Assembly: GCA_946223375.1 (NCBI GenBank)
Contig: CAMICU010000022.1
Location: forward strand, 1-31,108
DNA length: 31,108 nucleotides
From: an uncultured Stenotrophomonas sp.
GTDB taxonomy: Bacteria > Pseudomonadota > Gammaproteobacteria > Xanthomonadales > Xanthomonadaceae
Direction of reading: 5' to 3'
Under the pieces are notes generated by a model that was not told the origin of the DNA, ran no database searches, and saw only the letters and a list, made by a program, of their open reading frames with translations. Each line of letters starts with the position of its first letter. Within the stretch, counting starts at the first letter, position 1. Positions 8,713 through 16,112 of this stretch are shown piece after piece. The position numbers were made by a program, and so were the translations under genes.

Positions 8713-9435
8713 TCAGACCTCCTCGACCGCCGTGCGCTTGCTGCGCGTGATCAGCCAGGCCACCCCGCGCAGGTCGCGGATGCCGACCAGCGCGCGGCCG
8801 AGGTTGTTGTACTTGGACACGCCGGCGGTGCGGTGGCGGTGGTTGACCGGCACGCTCACCGTTTCCCAGCCGGCCCGCTGCATCAGTGCCGGCAGGTAGC
8901 GGTGCATGTGGTCGAAGTACGGCAGGTCGAGGAAGGCGGCGCGCTCGAACAGCTTGATGCCGCAGCCGGTGTCGGGGGTGTCATCGCGCAGCATGCGTGC
9001 GCGGATGGCGTTGGCCCACTTGCTGGCCCAGCGCTTGGAGCCGCTGTCCTGGCGGTTGACCCGCCAGCCGGCGAACAGCCGCACCTGCACCGGTGCGGCA
9101 TCGCGCGCGGCCAGCAGCTTGGGGATGTCGGCCGGGTCGTTCTGGCCATCGCCGTCGAGGGTGGCGATCCACCCCGCGCGGGCCGCCTTGACCCCGGTGC
9201 GCACCGCCGTGCTCTGCCCGCTCTGCTGCACGTGGTGCAGCACCCGCAGCTCGGGATTGGCCGCTTTCAGTGCCTGCAGCACCTGCAGGCTGTCGTCGCG
9301 CGAGTTGTCGTCGACGTAGACGATCTCGAAATCCACCCGGCCGCGCAGGGCGGCGGTGATTTCATTGACCAGCGGCGCGACGTTGTCGCGTTCGTTGAAG
9401 ACAGGAACAACCACCGAGAGGACGGGTTGGTTCAT
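8713..9435 (-). CDS. Family 2 glycosyltransferase (DPM1/ArnC-like)
   Basis: This 240-residue cytosolic or membrane-associated enzyme probably moves a sugar from a nucleotide donor to polyprenyl phosphate. The GT-A fold is clear: LSVVVPVFNERDNV at the N-terminus, YVDDNSRDDS near residue 40, and IATLDGDGQNDPAD near residues 90-103 carrying the metal-binding acidic motif. CGIKLFERAAF and YLPALMQRAGW match the acceptor part of dolichyl-phosphate-mannose synthase relatives. No C-terminal membrane helices are present. It is coupled to the LAB_N gene downstream and lies 75 bases from the epimerase upstream, which suggests one envelope-glycan unit. Donor and acceptor are unknown. Confidence 0.9.
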   Translation of the reverse strand: MNQPVLSVVVPVFNERDNVAPLVNEITAALRGRVDFEIVYVDDNSRDDSLQVLQALKAANPELRVLHHVQQSGQSTAVRTGVKAARAGWIATLDGDGQNDPADIPKLLAARDAAPVQVRLFAGWRVNRQDSGSKRWASKWANAIRARMLRDDTPDTGCGIKLFERAAFLDLPYFDHMHRYLPALMQRAGWETVSVPVNHRHRTAGVSKYNNLGRALVGIRDLRGVAWLITRSKRTAVEEV

Positions 9436-9510
9436 CGCTGGATCCGGTTGTAGTGCGTAAGGGGAAAAAGACCGCGCATTTTCCTGAGCACAACTTAGCG
9501 GAACGTGAAA

Positions 9511-10476
9511 TCAGGCGCGAGATCCAAAATAGCTGCGGCACCACTCCACCACCGGCGGCAGGCCCACTTCGATCGGGGTGGCCGGCTCGTAGCCGAAAGC
9601 GGCCTTGGCGCGGGCGGTGTCGGCCATGGTCTGGACCATGTCACCCGGCTGCATCGGCTTGTAAACCTTGTGCGCCGGACGCCCGGCAGCGGAGGCGATC
9701 ACGTCGATGAAATGCTCCAGCTCCACCGGGGTGTGGTTGCCGAGGTTGAACACCTGGTGGGGCGTGGCCTCGGCACTGGGGTGCGACAGCGCGCCGAGGA
9801 TACCGGCCACGATGTCGGAAACATGTGTGAAGTCACGACGCATATGGCCGTCGTTGAACACGTCGATGCTGCGCCCGGCCAGCACCGCGCGCGAGAACAG
9901 CAGCGGCGCCATGTCCGGGCGGCCCCACGGGCCGTACACGGTGAAGAAGCGCAGGCCGGTGGCGCGCAGCCCGTACAGCTGGGCGTAGGTGTAGGCCATC
10001 AGCTCGTTGGCGGCCTTGGTCGCCGCATACAGCGAGCGCGGCTGGTCCACGCGCTGGTCCTCGGAGAACGGCGGGGTGGCCGAATCGCCGTAGACCGAGC
10101 TGCTGGAGGCGTACACCAGGTGCTGCACGCCATGGTGCCGGCACAGCTCCAGCATGTTGACGAAGCCGACCAGGTTGCTCTCGACGTAGGCGTGCGGGTT
10201 CTCCAGCGAATAACGCACGCCGGCCTGTGCGGCCAGATGGATCACCCCGCTGGGCTGCAGCTCGTCGAACAGTGCGGCCAGGCCTTCGCGGTCGGTGAGG
10301 TCCAGCGTGCGCAGGTCCAGCTGCGGGCACAGCGCGGCAACGCGGTCACGCTTGATCTGCGGGTCGTAGTAATCGTTGAAGTTGTCCAGCCCGACCACCT
10401 GCTCGCCGCGCGCGGCCAGGGCCTGGCAGGTATAGGCGCCGATGAAGCCGGCCGCGCCGGTAACGAGAAGGGTCAT
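9511..10476 (-). CDS. NAD-dependent sugar epimerase, UDP-glucuronate 4-epimerase-like
   Basis: This 321-residue extended short-chain dehydrogenase has the Rossmann motif TGAAGFIGAYTCQALAARG at residues 6-24. Next comes GLDNFNDYYDPQIKRDR, a stretch typical of UDP-glucuronate 4-epimerases. The catalytic set is visible: the Ser-rich VYASSSSVYG near residue 120 and SLYAATKAANE with Tyr and Lys near residues 150-155. AGVRYSLENPHAYVESN also matches this subgroup. The product would be UDP-galacturonate for surface polysaccharide. A good AGGA ribosome site lies before the ATG. A related UDP-GlcNAc 4-epimerase activity cannot be excluded. Confidence 0.88.
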   Translation of the reverse strand: MTLLVTGAAGFIGAYTCQALAARGEQVVGLDNFNDYYDPQIKRDRVAALCPQLDLRTLDLTDREGLAALFDELQPSGVIHLAAQAGVRYSLENPHAYVESNLVGFVNMLELCRHHGVQHLVYASSSSVYGDSATPPFSEDQRVDQPRSLYAATKAANELMAYTYAQLYGLRATGLRFFTVYGPWGRPDMAPLLFSRAVLAGRSIDVFNDGHMRRDFTHVSDIVAGILGALSHPSAEATPHQVFNLGNHTPVELEHFIDVIASAAGRPAHKVYKPMQPGDMVQTMADTARAKAAFGYEPATPIEVGLPPVVEWCRSYFGSRA

Positions 10477-10660
10477 CTACGGATTCCTGGCAGAACAAGA
10501 CGGATACGCCGCGTCTGCGCGGCCAGGCGCGATGATATCGCCGATGCCGGCGTCGCTGTGCAGACCGTGGCGCGCTGTGCGCGCTGCAACCCACGCCCCG
10601 GGATGCGGATAGGGCGGCCTGGCCGCGCGGCGCACGGCCGGAGCCGTGAACCGCCGGCAC

Positions 10661-10969
10661 TCACCACAGCGTGAGCGGCGTTTCCCTGGCCAGGGTTTCC
10701 TTGCGCTCCTTGCTGAAGGCCCACCACGGCTGCGGCGCCTCCCCCCCCATGAAGCGGACGATGGACAGGAACACATCGATCACGCAGGGGTCGTGCACCA
10801 CGCCGGTCTTCAGGCACAGCTGGGCATACATGTCGTAGGGATCGCGCCCGCGCAGGTGCGCCGGGACACGGATGCCAATCAGACGGAGATCTTTTTCACA
10901 GGCCGGCCCGACATTCGGCAGGTCGGTCAGACGCATCAGATGATTGCGGTCGACCTTGTTTGGGTTCAT
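10661..10969 (-). CDS. Small helix-hairpin-helix protein (Cdd1/pathogenicity-locus-like)
   Basis: This 102-residue protein carries one helix-hairpin-helix segment, LTDLPNVGPACEKDLRLIGI at about residues 14-33. It is followed by DPYDMYAQLCLKTG and a conserved C-terminal part with VFLSIVRFMGGE and PWWAFSKERK. This layout is that of the Cdd1 family (PF11731), sometimes labelled mitomycin resistance protein without functional proof. A nucleic-acid-binding role is suggested by the fold only. The open frame continues upstream into parB, but the homologous protein starts at MNPNKVDR, so I place the start at 10969. It lies 35 bases after parB and may share its transcript. Confidence 0.82.
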   Translation of the reverse strand: MNPNKVDRNHLMRLTDLPNVGPACEKDLRLIGIRVPAHLRGRDPYDMYAQLCLKTGVVHDPCVIDVFLSIVRFMGGEAPQPWWAFSKERKETLARETPLTLW

Positions 10970-11002
10970 TGCCTTGCATGCACCTCGGTGTTTCGAAGGG
11001 AA

Positions 11003-11019
11003 CGTCAGCCGTGCTGACG
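11003..11019. terminator. Hairpin spanning the parB stop codon
   Basis: A perfect 7-bp inverted repeat CGTCAGC/GCTGACG with a 3-base loop covers the last codons and stop of parB. No T-run follows on the minus strand, so it may attenuate rather than end the transcript before the helix-hairpin-helix gene. Confidence 0.3.
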
Positions 11020-11934
11020 GGTACGCAGCCGCTCGAGCACGCCTTCCAGCGTGTCCAGGTCGGTGTAATGGATGACCAGCTTGCCGCGGCCGGCCCGGCC
11101 ATGGCTGATCGCCACCTTGGTGCCCAGCGACTCGGACAGCTCTGTTTCCAGCGAGGCGATATCGGCCTGCGGCGCGGTCGGCGCCGGCTTGGCCTTGCGC
11201 GCACCGGGTACCTTGCCGGCGGCGAACTGCTGCGCGCGGTGCTCGACCTCGCGCACCGACCAGCCTTCCTCGGCGGCCTCCTCGGCCAGCTTGGTGGCCA
11301 GTTCCGGCGCCAGCGTGAGCAGCGCGCGGGCATGGCCCATCTCCAGGCGGCGGGTTTCCAGCAGCACGCGCACGCCGATCGGCAGGTCGATCAGGCGCAG
11401 CAGGTTGGAGACCGAGGCACGCGAACGACCCACCGCCTGCGCGGCTTCGGCATGGGTCAGCGAGAACTCGCTGACCAGGCGCGCGAGGGCCTGGGCTTCT
11501 TCCAGCGGATTGAGGTCCTCGCGCTGGATGTTCTCGATCAGCGCCATCGCGATGACGGTGCGGTCTTCCAGCTCGCGCACCACCACCGGCACTTCGTCCA
11601 GGCCGGCCAGCTGCGATGCGCGCCAACGGCGTTCACCGGCGACGATCTCGTAGTTGCCTGCCGGCAGCTGGCGCACCAGGATCGGCTGGATCACGCCCTG
11701 CGACTTGATCGAGTCGGCCAGCTCGGACAGCTTGCCCTCGTCCATCTCGCGACGCGGCTGGTACTTGCCCGGCTGCAGCTGGCCCACGGCCAGCTTGCGC
11801 AGCACCTCACCCGGCAGCGGCTCGATCACCGCGGTGGTGGCCTGCACCTGGCTGACCGCCCCCTTGGGACCGAGCAGGGCATCCAGGCCACGGCCGAGGC
11901 CTCGCTTCTTGGCTGCCGGCTTGCTGCTGGTCAT
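11005..11934 (-). CDS. parB: Chromosome partitioning protein ParB (Spo0J family)
   Basis: This 309-residue protein is the CTP-dependent DNA clamp that loads at parS sites and drives origin segregation with ParA. The N-terminus KKRGLGRGLDALLG is the ParA-interacting motif. The nuclease-like domain follows, with GERRWRAS near residues 98-106, the GERRxRA CTP-binding box. ALIENIQREDLNPLEEA comes next, then a helix-turn-helix (THAEAAQAVGRSRASVSNLL) and a C-terminal dimerisation domain. The ATG overlaps the parA stop by one base (TGATG). No parS palindrome of the TGTTTCACGTGAAACA type is visible in the window, so its sites must lie elsewhere. Confidence 0.97.
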   Translation of the reverse strand: MTSSKPAAKKRGLGRGLDALLGPKGAVSQVQATTAVIEPLPGEVLRKLAVGQLQPGKYQPRREMDEGKLSELADSIKSQGVIQPILVRQLPAGNYEIVAGERRWRASQLAGLDEVPVVVRELEDRTVIAMALIENIQREDLNPLEEAQALARLVSEFSLTHAEAAQAVGRSRASVSNLLRLIDLPIGVRVLLETRRLEMGHARALLTLAPELATKLAEEAAEEGWSVREVEHRAQQFAAGKVPGARKAKPAPTAPQADIASLETELSESLGTKVAISHGRAGRGKLVIHYTDLDTLEGVLERLRTRQHG

Positions 11935-12731
11935 CAGACGGTCTCCACGGCCTTGGCGGCCTTGTTGCGTTCGTTGTTGCGGCGGATGATCTCGCCGGCC
12001 AGGCCCAGGTAGGCCACGCCACCGCGCGAGGCGCGGTCGTAGCCGACGATGCTCTGGCCATGGCTGGGTGCCTCGGCCAGGCGCACGTTGCGCGGCACGA
12101 TGGTGCGGAACACGCGGTCGCCGAAGTACTCGGTCAGCTGCGCGGAGACCGCGTTGGCCAGGTTGTTGCGCACGTCGAACATGGTGCGCAGCACGCCCTC
12201 GATCTCCAGCGCCGGGTTGAGGTTGACCTTCAGTGCGTCGATGGTCTCCACCAGCGCGCTCAGGCCTTCCAGCGCGTAGTACTCGCACTGCATCGGCACG
12301 ATCACCGAATCGGCGGCGGCCAGCGCATTGAGCGTCAGCAGCGACAGCGCCGGCGGGCAGTCGATCAGGATGTAGTCGTATTCATCGCGGACCGGCGCCA
12401 GCGCGCGCTTGAGCCGCTGTTCGCGTTCGCCCTGCTCCATCAGCTGGATCTCGGCTGCGGTCAGGTCGATGTTGCCCGGCAGCAGGTCGTAGCCCTCGGC
12501 CGCCTTGACGCGCACGTCGGCGGCGGTGCTTTCGCCCAGCAGCAGGTCACAGGTGGAGGCGTCGACCTCACGCTTGTCCACACCACTGCCCATGGTCGCG
12601 TTGCCCTGTGAATCCAGGTCGACCAGCAGCACACGCTTGGGTGCGGCGGCAAGGGCAGCAGCCAGATTGACGGCCGTGGTGGTCTTGCCGACGCCGCCTT
12701 TCTGGTTGGCGATGGCGATGATGCGAGCCAT
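11934..12731 (-). CDS. parA: Chromosome partitioning ATPase ParA (Soj family)
   Basis: This 265-residue P-loop ATPase forms the gradient that moves ParB-bound origins. The start MARIIAIANQKGGVGKTTT gives the deviant Walker A motif KGGVGKTTT at residues 10-18. LLVDLDSQGNAT carries Walker A', and DYILIDCPPALSLLT carries Walker B. Length and order match chromosomal Soj proteins without an N-terminal helix-turn-helix. A longer frame from 12767 would add 12 residues that are not part of the family, so I use the ATG at 12731. It is the upstream partner of parB and lies 205 bases from rsmG, the usual chromosomal neighbour. Confidence 0.97.
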   Translation of the reverse strand: MARIIAIANQKGGVGKTTTAVNLAAALAAAPKRVLLVDLDSQGNATMGSGVDKREVDASTCDLLLGESTAADVRVKAAEGYDLLPGNIDLTAAEIQLMEQGEREQRLKRALAPVRDEYDYILIDCPPALSLLTLNALAAADSVIVPMQCEYYALEGLSALVETIDALKVNLNPALEIEGVLRTMFDVRNNLANAVSAQLTEYFGDRVFRTIVPRNVRLAEAPSHGQSIVGYDRASRGGVAYLGLAGEIIRRNNERNKAAKAVETV

Positions 12732-12765
12732 GCAGGAGAGCCTCGTAGGCGGGGTTGGACTGGGC

Positions 12766-12771
12766 ATTATG
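12766..12771 (-). promoter_or_regulatory. Candidate -10 element for parAB
   Basis: CATAAT on the minus strand lies 34 bases before the parA ATG in otherwise GC-rich sequence. No clear -35 is seen (a TTCCGC lies 17 bases further upstream). The rest of the 12732-12936 gap shows no gene. Confidence 0.3.
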
Positions 12772-12936
12772 CGTGCAGCGGCCCGCTGGCGGAAATCGGC
12801 GTGCCGGCGGAGGTGGCCCCGACCGGCTCCCGCGCGGCCCTTCGCTGCGCCACAGGAAGGCCGCTGAGCCGTCCATTTATATGCCGCAACCGGCGGCCCG
12901 CGCGTTCTGCAGGGCCGGACCGCAGCCGGCAGGCAC

Positions 12937-13587
12937 TCAGCCGGCGGCGGGGCCGCGCTCGGCCACCACCAGATGGCGGTCCCCGACCAGGCCGGGCACC
13001 TGCAGCGGACGGACCTCCAGCACCCGCCAGTCGGCCGGCAACTGGGCGATCTCCTCGTGCGGGTAGACGCCCTTCATCGCCAGCAGCTGGCCGCCGGGGC
13101 GCAGCAGGTGGCCACCGACCTCGACGATGCCGGCCAGGGTGTCCATGGCACGGGCGGTGAGGTTGTCGTAATGGCCGGGCTCGTCCAGCGCCTCGGCGCG
13201 GGATTCGGCGACACGGGCGTTGTTCAGTCCCAGCTGGCGCACCGCCTCGCGCAGGAAGCGGGCCTTCTTGCCGTTGCTCTCGACCAGGGTGACCTGCAGC
13301 TGCGGGTGGGTGATCGCCAGCGGGATACCGGGCAGCCCGGGGCCGGTGCCCAGGTCGGCCAGGGTGCCGCGGCTGACATGGCTGGCCATGGCCAGCGAGT
13401 CGAGCAGGTGGCGGGTGACCATTTCGCGCGGATCGCGGATCGCGGTCAGGTTGTAGGTGCGGTTCCAGCGCACCAGCAGGGCCAGGTAGGCCAGCAGCGG
13501 CTCGGCCAGCGCGGTGTCCAGGCCCATGGCCTGCAGCCCGGCGTGCAGGTCGGTGGCGACTTCGGGCGGAAGGGAAGTGTCGTTCAT
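12937..13587 (-). CDS. rsmG: 16S rRNA 7-methylguanosine-527 methyltransferase RsmG (GidB)
   Basis: This 216-residue enzyme transfers a methyl group from S-adenosylmethionine to N7 of G527 of 16S rRNA. RWNRTYNLTAIRDPREMVTRH near residues 40-60 and LADLGTGPGLPGIPLAI near 70-86 (motif I of the methyltransferase fold) are diagnostic. VESNGKKARFLREAVRQLGL and the closing TARAMDTLAGIVEV segment also fit. Its place before parAB is the conserved chromosomal order. The ATG lacks a ribosome site; a GATAAT hexamer ends 7 bases upstream, so transcription may begin at the start codon. Confidence 0.96.
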   Translation of the reverse strand: MNDTSLPPEVATDLHAGLQAMGLDTALAEPLLAYLALLVRWNRTYNLTAIRDPREMVTRHLLDSLAMASHVSRGTLADLGTGPGLPGIPLAITHPQLQVTLVESNGKKARFLREAVRQLGLNNARVAESRAEALDEPGHYDNLTARAMDTLAGIVEVGGHLLRPGGQLLAMKGVYPHEEIAQLPADWRVLEVRPLQVPGLVGDRHLVVAERGPAAG

Positions 13588-13594
13588 GGCGGGG

Positions 13595-13600
13595 ATTATC
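13595..13600 (-). promoter_or_regulatory. Candidate -10 element of rsmG
   Basis: GATAAT on the minus strand is separated from the rsmG ATG by CCCCGCC only. No plausible -35 is seen at 16-18 bases. If used, the rsmG message would be leaderless or nearly so. Confidence 0.3.
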
Positions 13601-13730
13601 GCAGGAGCGGGCGAAGCCTTTGGCCCCGGCCTCCGCCCCGGCCTTGCGGCGGAGGCGCGCGGGCCCTTATCAGTGGGGCTGGCTCCCGGTCACGGCCGCG
13701 CCCCTGTCGGTGGCGGTGGGGGGCGAAAAG

Positions 13731-13760
13731 GCGCAAAGGCCGCTTCCGCGGCCTTTGCGC
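13731..13760 (-). terminator. Terminator of the phosphopantetheinyl transferase gene
   Basis: A perfect 13-bp stem (GCGCAAAGGCCGC/GCGGCCTTTGCGC) with loop TTCC starts directly at the end of the 13762-14367 gene. On the minus strand it is followed by CTTTTCGCCCC, a short T-run. This fits an intrinsic terminator. Confidence 0.65.
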
Positions 13761-13761
13761 A

Positions 13762-14367
13762 TCACAACGGGTACCACGCCAATGCCGCGCGGAAATCGCC
13801 GGTGGCCTGCCACTCGTGCAGGTGCCAGCGGGCCGCATCGCCCAGCCCGGGGTCGCACCAGACCAGCTGCAGGGCCCCGCTGGCATCCGGGGCGAAGCGC
13901 AGCTTCTCCAGCCCGAACGAGATGCCATGGCCGTGCGCCTTCAGCAGCGCCTCCTTCGCGCACCACACGCGGAAGAACCACTGCTCGCAGCTGGCGTCGT
14001 CCAGCCCGTCCAGCCAGGTGATCTCCTGTGGATGGAAGAAGCGCCGGATCACCTCGCGCATCTGCCGGCGCGGGCGTTGCCGCTCCAGGTCCACGCCCAG
14101 CCGCGCGCCCTCGCCCAATGCGACCAGCAGGTGCCCGCCGCTGTGGCTCCAGCCGGTGCCGTAATGGGCCAGCTCGCCGATCAGCCACGGCCGGCTGCGT
14201 TCATCGCGGGTCAGCGGCAAGCCCTGTGGGGTGTACCCCAGTTCGGCGGCCAGCAGTTCACGCGCCTGCGGTTCGCCGCGGGTGCCCGGCGTATGCGGCA
14301 GCAGCCAGACCCGCACCGGAGCGAACTGCCAGCGTCCACTCACGCTCAGCATGCCCGGCCACTCCAC
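13762..14367 (-). CDS. 4'-phosphopantetheinyl transferase superfamily protein
   Basis: This enzyme attaches the phosphopantetheine arm of CoA to a carrier-protein serine. LGVDLERQRPRR around residues 90-100 holds the first metal-binding Asp. EQWFFRVWCAKEALLKAHGHG around residues 135-155 holds the second acidic/Lys signature (W-x-x-KE-x-x-x-K). The architecture is that of Sfp/HetI-type two-half enzymes. A GTG at 14367 gives 201 residues. The ATG at 14352 (196 residues) has AGGTGGAG about 10 bases upstream and may be the real start. It is divergent from the GlsB-like gene. No polyketide or peptide synthetase is nearby, so the target carrier is unknown. Confidence 0.88.
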   Translation of the reverse strand: MEWPGMLSVSGRWQFAPVRVWLLPHTPGTRGEPQARELLAAELGYTPQGLPLTRDERSRPWLIGELAHYGTGWSHSGGHLLVALGEGARLGVDLERQRPRRQMREVIRRFFHPQEITWLDGLDDASCEQWFFRVWCAKEALLKAHGHGISFGLEKLRFAPDASGALQLVWCDPGLGDAARWHLHEWQATGDFRAALAWYPL

Positions 14368-14404
14368 CTGCCAGGGGACGACACCGATTTCACGGCAGGG
14401 CGCG

Positions 14405-14433
14405 TTGACTGTAACTCCCGCACCCGCACAGGT
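14405..14433 (+). promoter_or_regulatory. Candidate promoter of the GlsB-like gene
   Basis: TTGACT (14405-14410) and ACAGGT (14428-14433) are 17 bases apart, 24 bases before the ATG. The -35 match is good and the -10 match is weak. Confidence 0.35.
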
Positions 14434-14457
14434 GCCTTCAGGCTGGGAGATTCAGGC

Positions 14458-14712
14458 ATGGGCTTCATCATCTGGTTGATCGTCGGTGGCGTCGTGGGTT
14501 GGCTGGCCAGCCTCATCATGCGCCGCGATGCCCAGCAGGGCATCATCCTGAACGTCGTGGTCGGCATCGTCGGGGCCATGATCGCCGGCTTCCTGTTCAG
14601 TGGCGGCAGCATCAACGGCGCCATCACCATCCGTTCGTTCCTGCTGTCACTGCTGGGCGCGGTGATCCTGCTGGCCATCGTCAATCTGTTCACCCGCAAA
14701 AGCGTCCGCTGA
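14458..14712 (+). CDS. GlsB/YeaQ/YmgE family small membrane protein
   Basis: This 84-residue, very hydrophobic protein has three membrane segments (residues 3-20, 29-50 and 60-78). The Gly-rich start MGFIIWLIVGGVVGWLASLI and the central NVVVGIVGAMIAGFLF are typical of the transglycosylase-associated (PF04226) family. Relatives are often induced by stress, but the function is not established. A GGGAGA ribosome site lies 9 bases before the ATG. It is a single gene between divergent and convergent neighbours and ends 54 bases from the end of xthA, with a shared hairpin between them. Confidence 0.92.
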   Translation: MGFIIWLIVGGVVGWLASLIMRRDAQQGIILNVVVGIVGAMIAGFLFSGGSINGAITIRSFLLSLLGAVILLAIVNLFTRKSVR

Positions 14713-14735
14713 GCTACCGGCCAGCGGCGCATGGG

Positions 14736-14757
14736 GCCCGGCCGGCAACGGCCGGGC
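14736..14757. terminator. Bidirectional hairpin between the GlsB-like gene and xthA
   Basis: An 8-bp perfect stem GCCCGGCC/GGCCGGGC with loop GGCAAC lies between two convergent genes. On the plus strand it is followed by CTCGTCGTTTC. The loop sequence is identical to that of the terminator at 23055-23084. Confidence 0.55.
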
Positions 14758-14766
14758 CTCGTCGTT

Positions 14767-15540
14767 TCAGTCCTGCGACAGCTGCACCCACGCCGGGGCA
14801 TGGTCGCTGGGGCGCTCCCAGGTGCGCGGCTCGCGGTCGATGCCTGACGCCTGCGCGCGCGGCTTGAGCGCGTCGGACACCAGGGTCAGGTCGATGCGCA
14901 GGCCCAGGTCGCGGCGGAAGCCGGCGGCGCGGTAATCCCACCAGCTGAACACCCCGGCCGCATCGTTGTGCAGGCGGAAGCCGTCATGCAGGCCGAGGTC
15001 GAGCAGCTTCTGCAGCGCCGCACGTTCGGCGGTGGAGGTCAGGATATGGTTCTCGTCCCACACCGCCGGGTCGTAGACGTCACGCGCGTCCGGGGCGATG
15101 TTGAAGTCGCCCAGCACCACCAGCTGCGGGTGCTTCTGCAGCTCGGCAGCCACCCAGCCATGCACCGCTTCCAGCCAACGCAGCTTGTAGGCGTACTTGT
15201 CGGTGCCCACGTCCTGGCCGTTGACCACGTACAGGTTGATGATGCGCACGCCGTTGACGGTGCCGGCGATGACCCGCTTCTGCTCGTCCTCGAAGCCGGG
15301 GATGCCGATCTGCACGTCCTCGATCGGATGCCGCGACAGCAGCGCCACACCGTTGTAGGTCTTCTGCCCGGCGAACACATTGCGGTAGCCCAGCTCCAGC
15401 AGCCGCGTGTCCGGGAACTTGTGGTCCTCCAGCTTGGTTTCCTGGATGCCGACCACGTCGGGGGCAAAGTCAGCCAGCCACTGCTCCAGGTGCGGCAGGC
15501 GGACGTTGAGCGAATTGACGTTCCACGAAGCGATTTTCAT
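14767..15540 (-). CDS. xthA: Exodeoxyribonuclease III
   Basis: This 257-residue enzyme of base-excision repair acts as a 3'-5' exonuclease and AP endonuclease. MKIASWNVNSLNVRLPHLEQ, then VVGIQETKLED near residues 31-41 with the metal-binding Glu, YVVNGQDVG, LGDFNIAPDARD and the final RPSDHAPAWVQL with the catalytic Asp-His are all standard ExoIII motifs. Length is normal. No ribosome site precedes the ATG. A TAGAAT hexamer ends 6 bases upstream, so this may be another leaderless message. It marks the edge of the conserved gene block before the catabolic region. Confidence 0.96.
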   Translation of the reverse strand: MKIASWNVNSLNVRLPHLEQWLADFAPDVVGIQETKLEDHKFPDTRLLELGYRNVFAGQKTYNGVALLSRHPIEDVQIGIPGFEDEQKRVIAGTVNGVRIINLYVVNGQDVGTDKYAYKLRWLEAVHGWVAAELQKHPQLVVLGDFNIAPDARDVYDPAVWDENHILTSTAERAALQKLLDLGLHDGFRLHNDAAGVFSWWDYRAAGFRRDLGLRIDLTLVSDALKPRAQASGIDREPRTWERPSDHAPAWVQLSQD

Positions 15541-15546
15541 GGGGGG

Positions 15547-15552
15547 ATTCTA
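15547..15552 (-). promoter_or_regulatory. Candidate -10 element of xthA
   Basis: TAGAAT on the minus strand is separated from the xthA ATG by six C residues, with no ribosome site. A -35 is not evident. Confidence 0.3.
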
Positions 15553-15665
15553 GCGGGGGCAGGAGCGTCTGGCCGTTCTGGTTGAAGAAGACGGCAACCT
15601 GCGCGCTCCTGCCGCCGCAGACCAAATGCAGGGCCGTGACCGGATCACAGCCACATGCAACCGCA

Positions 15666-15717
15666 AGTCCCCCACCCGCCCCTTCGGGGCACCCTCCCCC
15701 GCCAGCGGGAGAGGGGA
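15666..15717. repeat. Dispersed Xanthomonadaceae-type palindrome
   Basis: The segment contains CCCGCCCCTTCGGGGCACC followed by CCTCCCCCGCCAGCGGGAGAG. This is the same two-part motif seen in reverse at 19495-19539, with related palindromes at 88-119 and 30934-30952. Each part can fold into a hairpin. Confidence 0.6.
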
Positions 15718-15768
15718 AATCCGGCTGACCCCTGCACCGGCCTTCCCCGGGCCTCCCTCCTGCACCCG

Positions 15769-15905
15769 CCTTCCGCTTGCCTCTCCCGGGGTCGGTCGGC
15801 CGCCCGCCTTCCGCTTGACCTCTCCCGGAATCGGCCGCCCTCCGCCTGCCTCTCCCGGAATCGGCCACCCACCTTCCGCTTGCCTGCCCCGGGATCGGCA
15901 ACCCG
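15769..15905. repeat. Four imperfect tandem units of 31-38 bases
   Basis: Units begin at about 15769, 15807, 15838 and 15872. Each runs CCTTCCGCTTGCC, then TCTCCCGGAATCGGCC, with small changes and variable spacers. In the minus-strand frame this gives a repeated Gly/Arg/Pro-rich peptide, but no start or ribosome site supports translation. Confidence 0.65.
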
Positions 15906-16112
15906 GCGATCGCCGCCCGGCGCTGGCTGCCGGCCTCGTGTGGGCTCCGGCGCCGGCCTGCACCGGCCAGGCCGGCGGTGCCGGTGGCATGCCGCACAGC
16001 CGGTCGCCCGACCCGGCAAAGCGCAACAAAAACTATCTCGTGAATGTCCGGGAATGCACTTTTACAGCGTTTCGATTCGCGCAGACTCCCTTCAAGGTTT
16101 AGAGGGAACCCC

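Larger units (their letters stand above)
15541..16112. other. 572-bp gene-free spacer between divergent xthA and the CoA-ester lyase gene
   Basis: No plausible gene is present. From left to right it holds: a TAGAAT hexamer (minus strand, 15552-15547) next to xthA; an inverted repeat with 10-bp arms GGCAGGAGCG/CGCTCCTGCC (15558-15567/15604-15613) in the xthA leader; a family palindrome near 15666-15717; four degenerate tandem units (15769-15905); and GC-rich sequence to about 16020. It ends in a markedly AT-richer stretch (16020-16090) that probably holds the promoter of the lyase gene, although I cannot assign clear hexamers. AGAGGGA before the ATG at 16113 is a good ribosome site. Confidence 0.6.

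Noticed and set aside
9220..9245. Possible parS site around CTGCACGTGGTGCAG
   Set aside because: It lies inside the glycosyltransferase gene, is not a true palindrome at its centre and does not match the TGTTTCACGTGAAACA consensus. No better match was seen.
10661..11626. Long form of the helix-hairpin-helix protein reaching into parB
   Set aside because: The added residues are an out-of-frame reading of parB; the conserved protein starts at MNPNKVDR (10969).
15769..15905. CRISPR array
   Set aside because: Units are directly adjacent, unequal in length and without unique spacers, and no cas gene is present.
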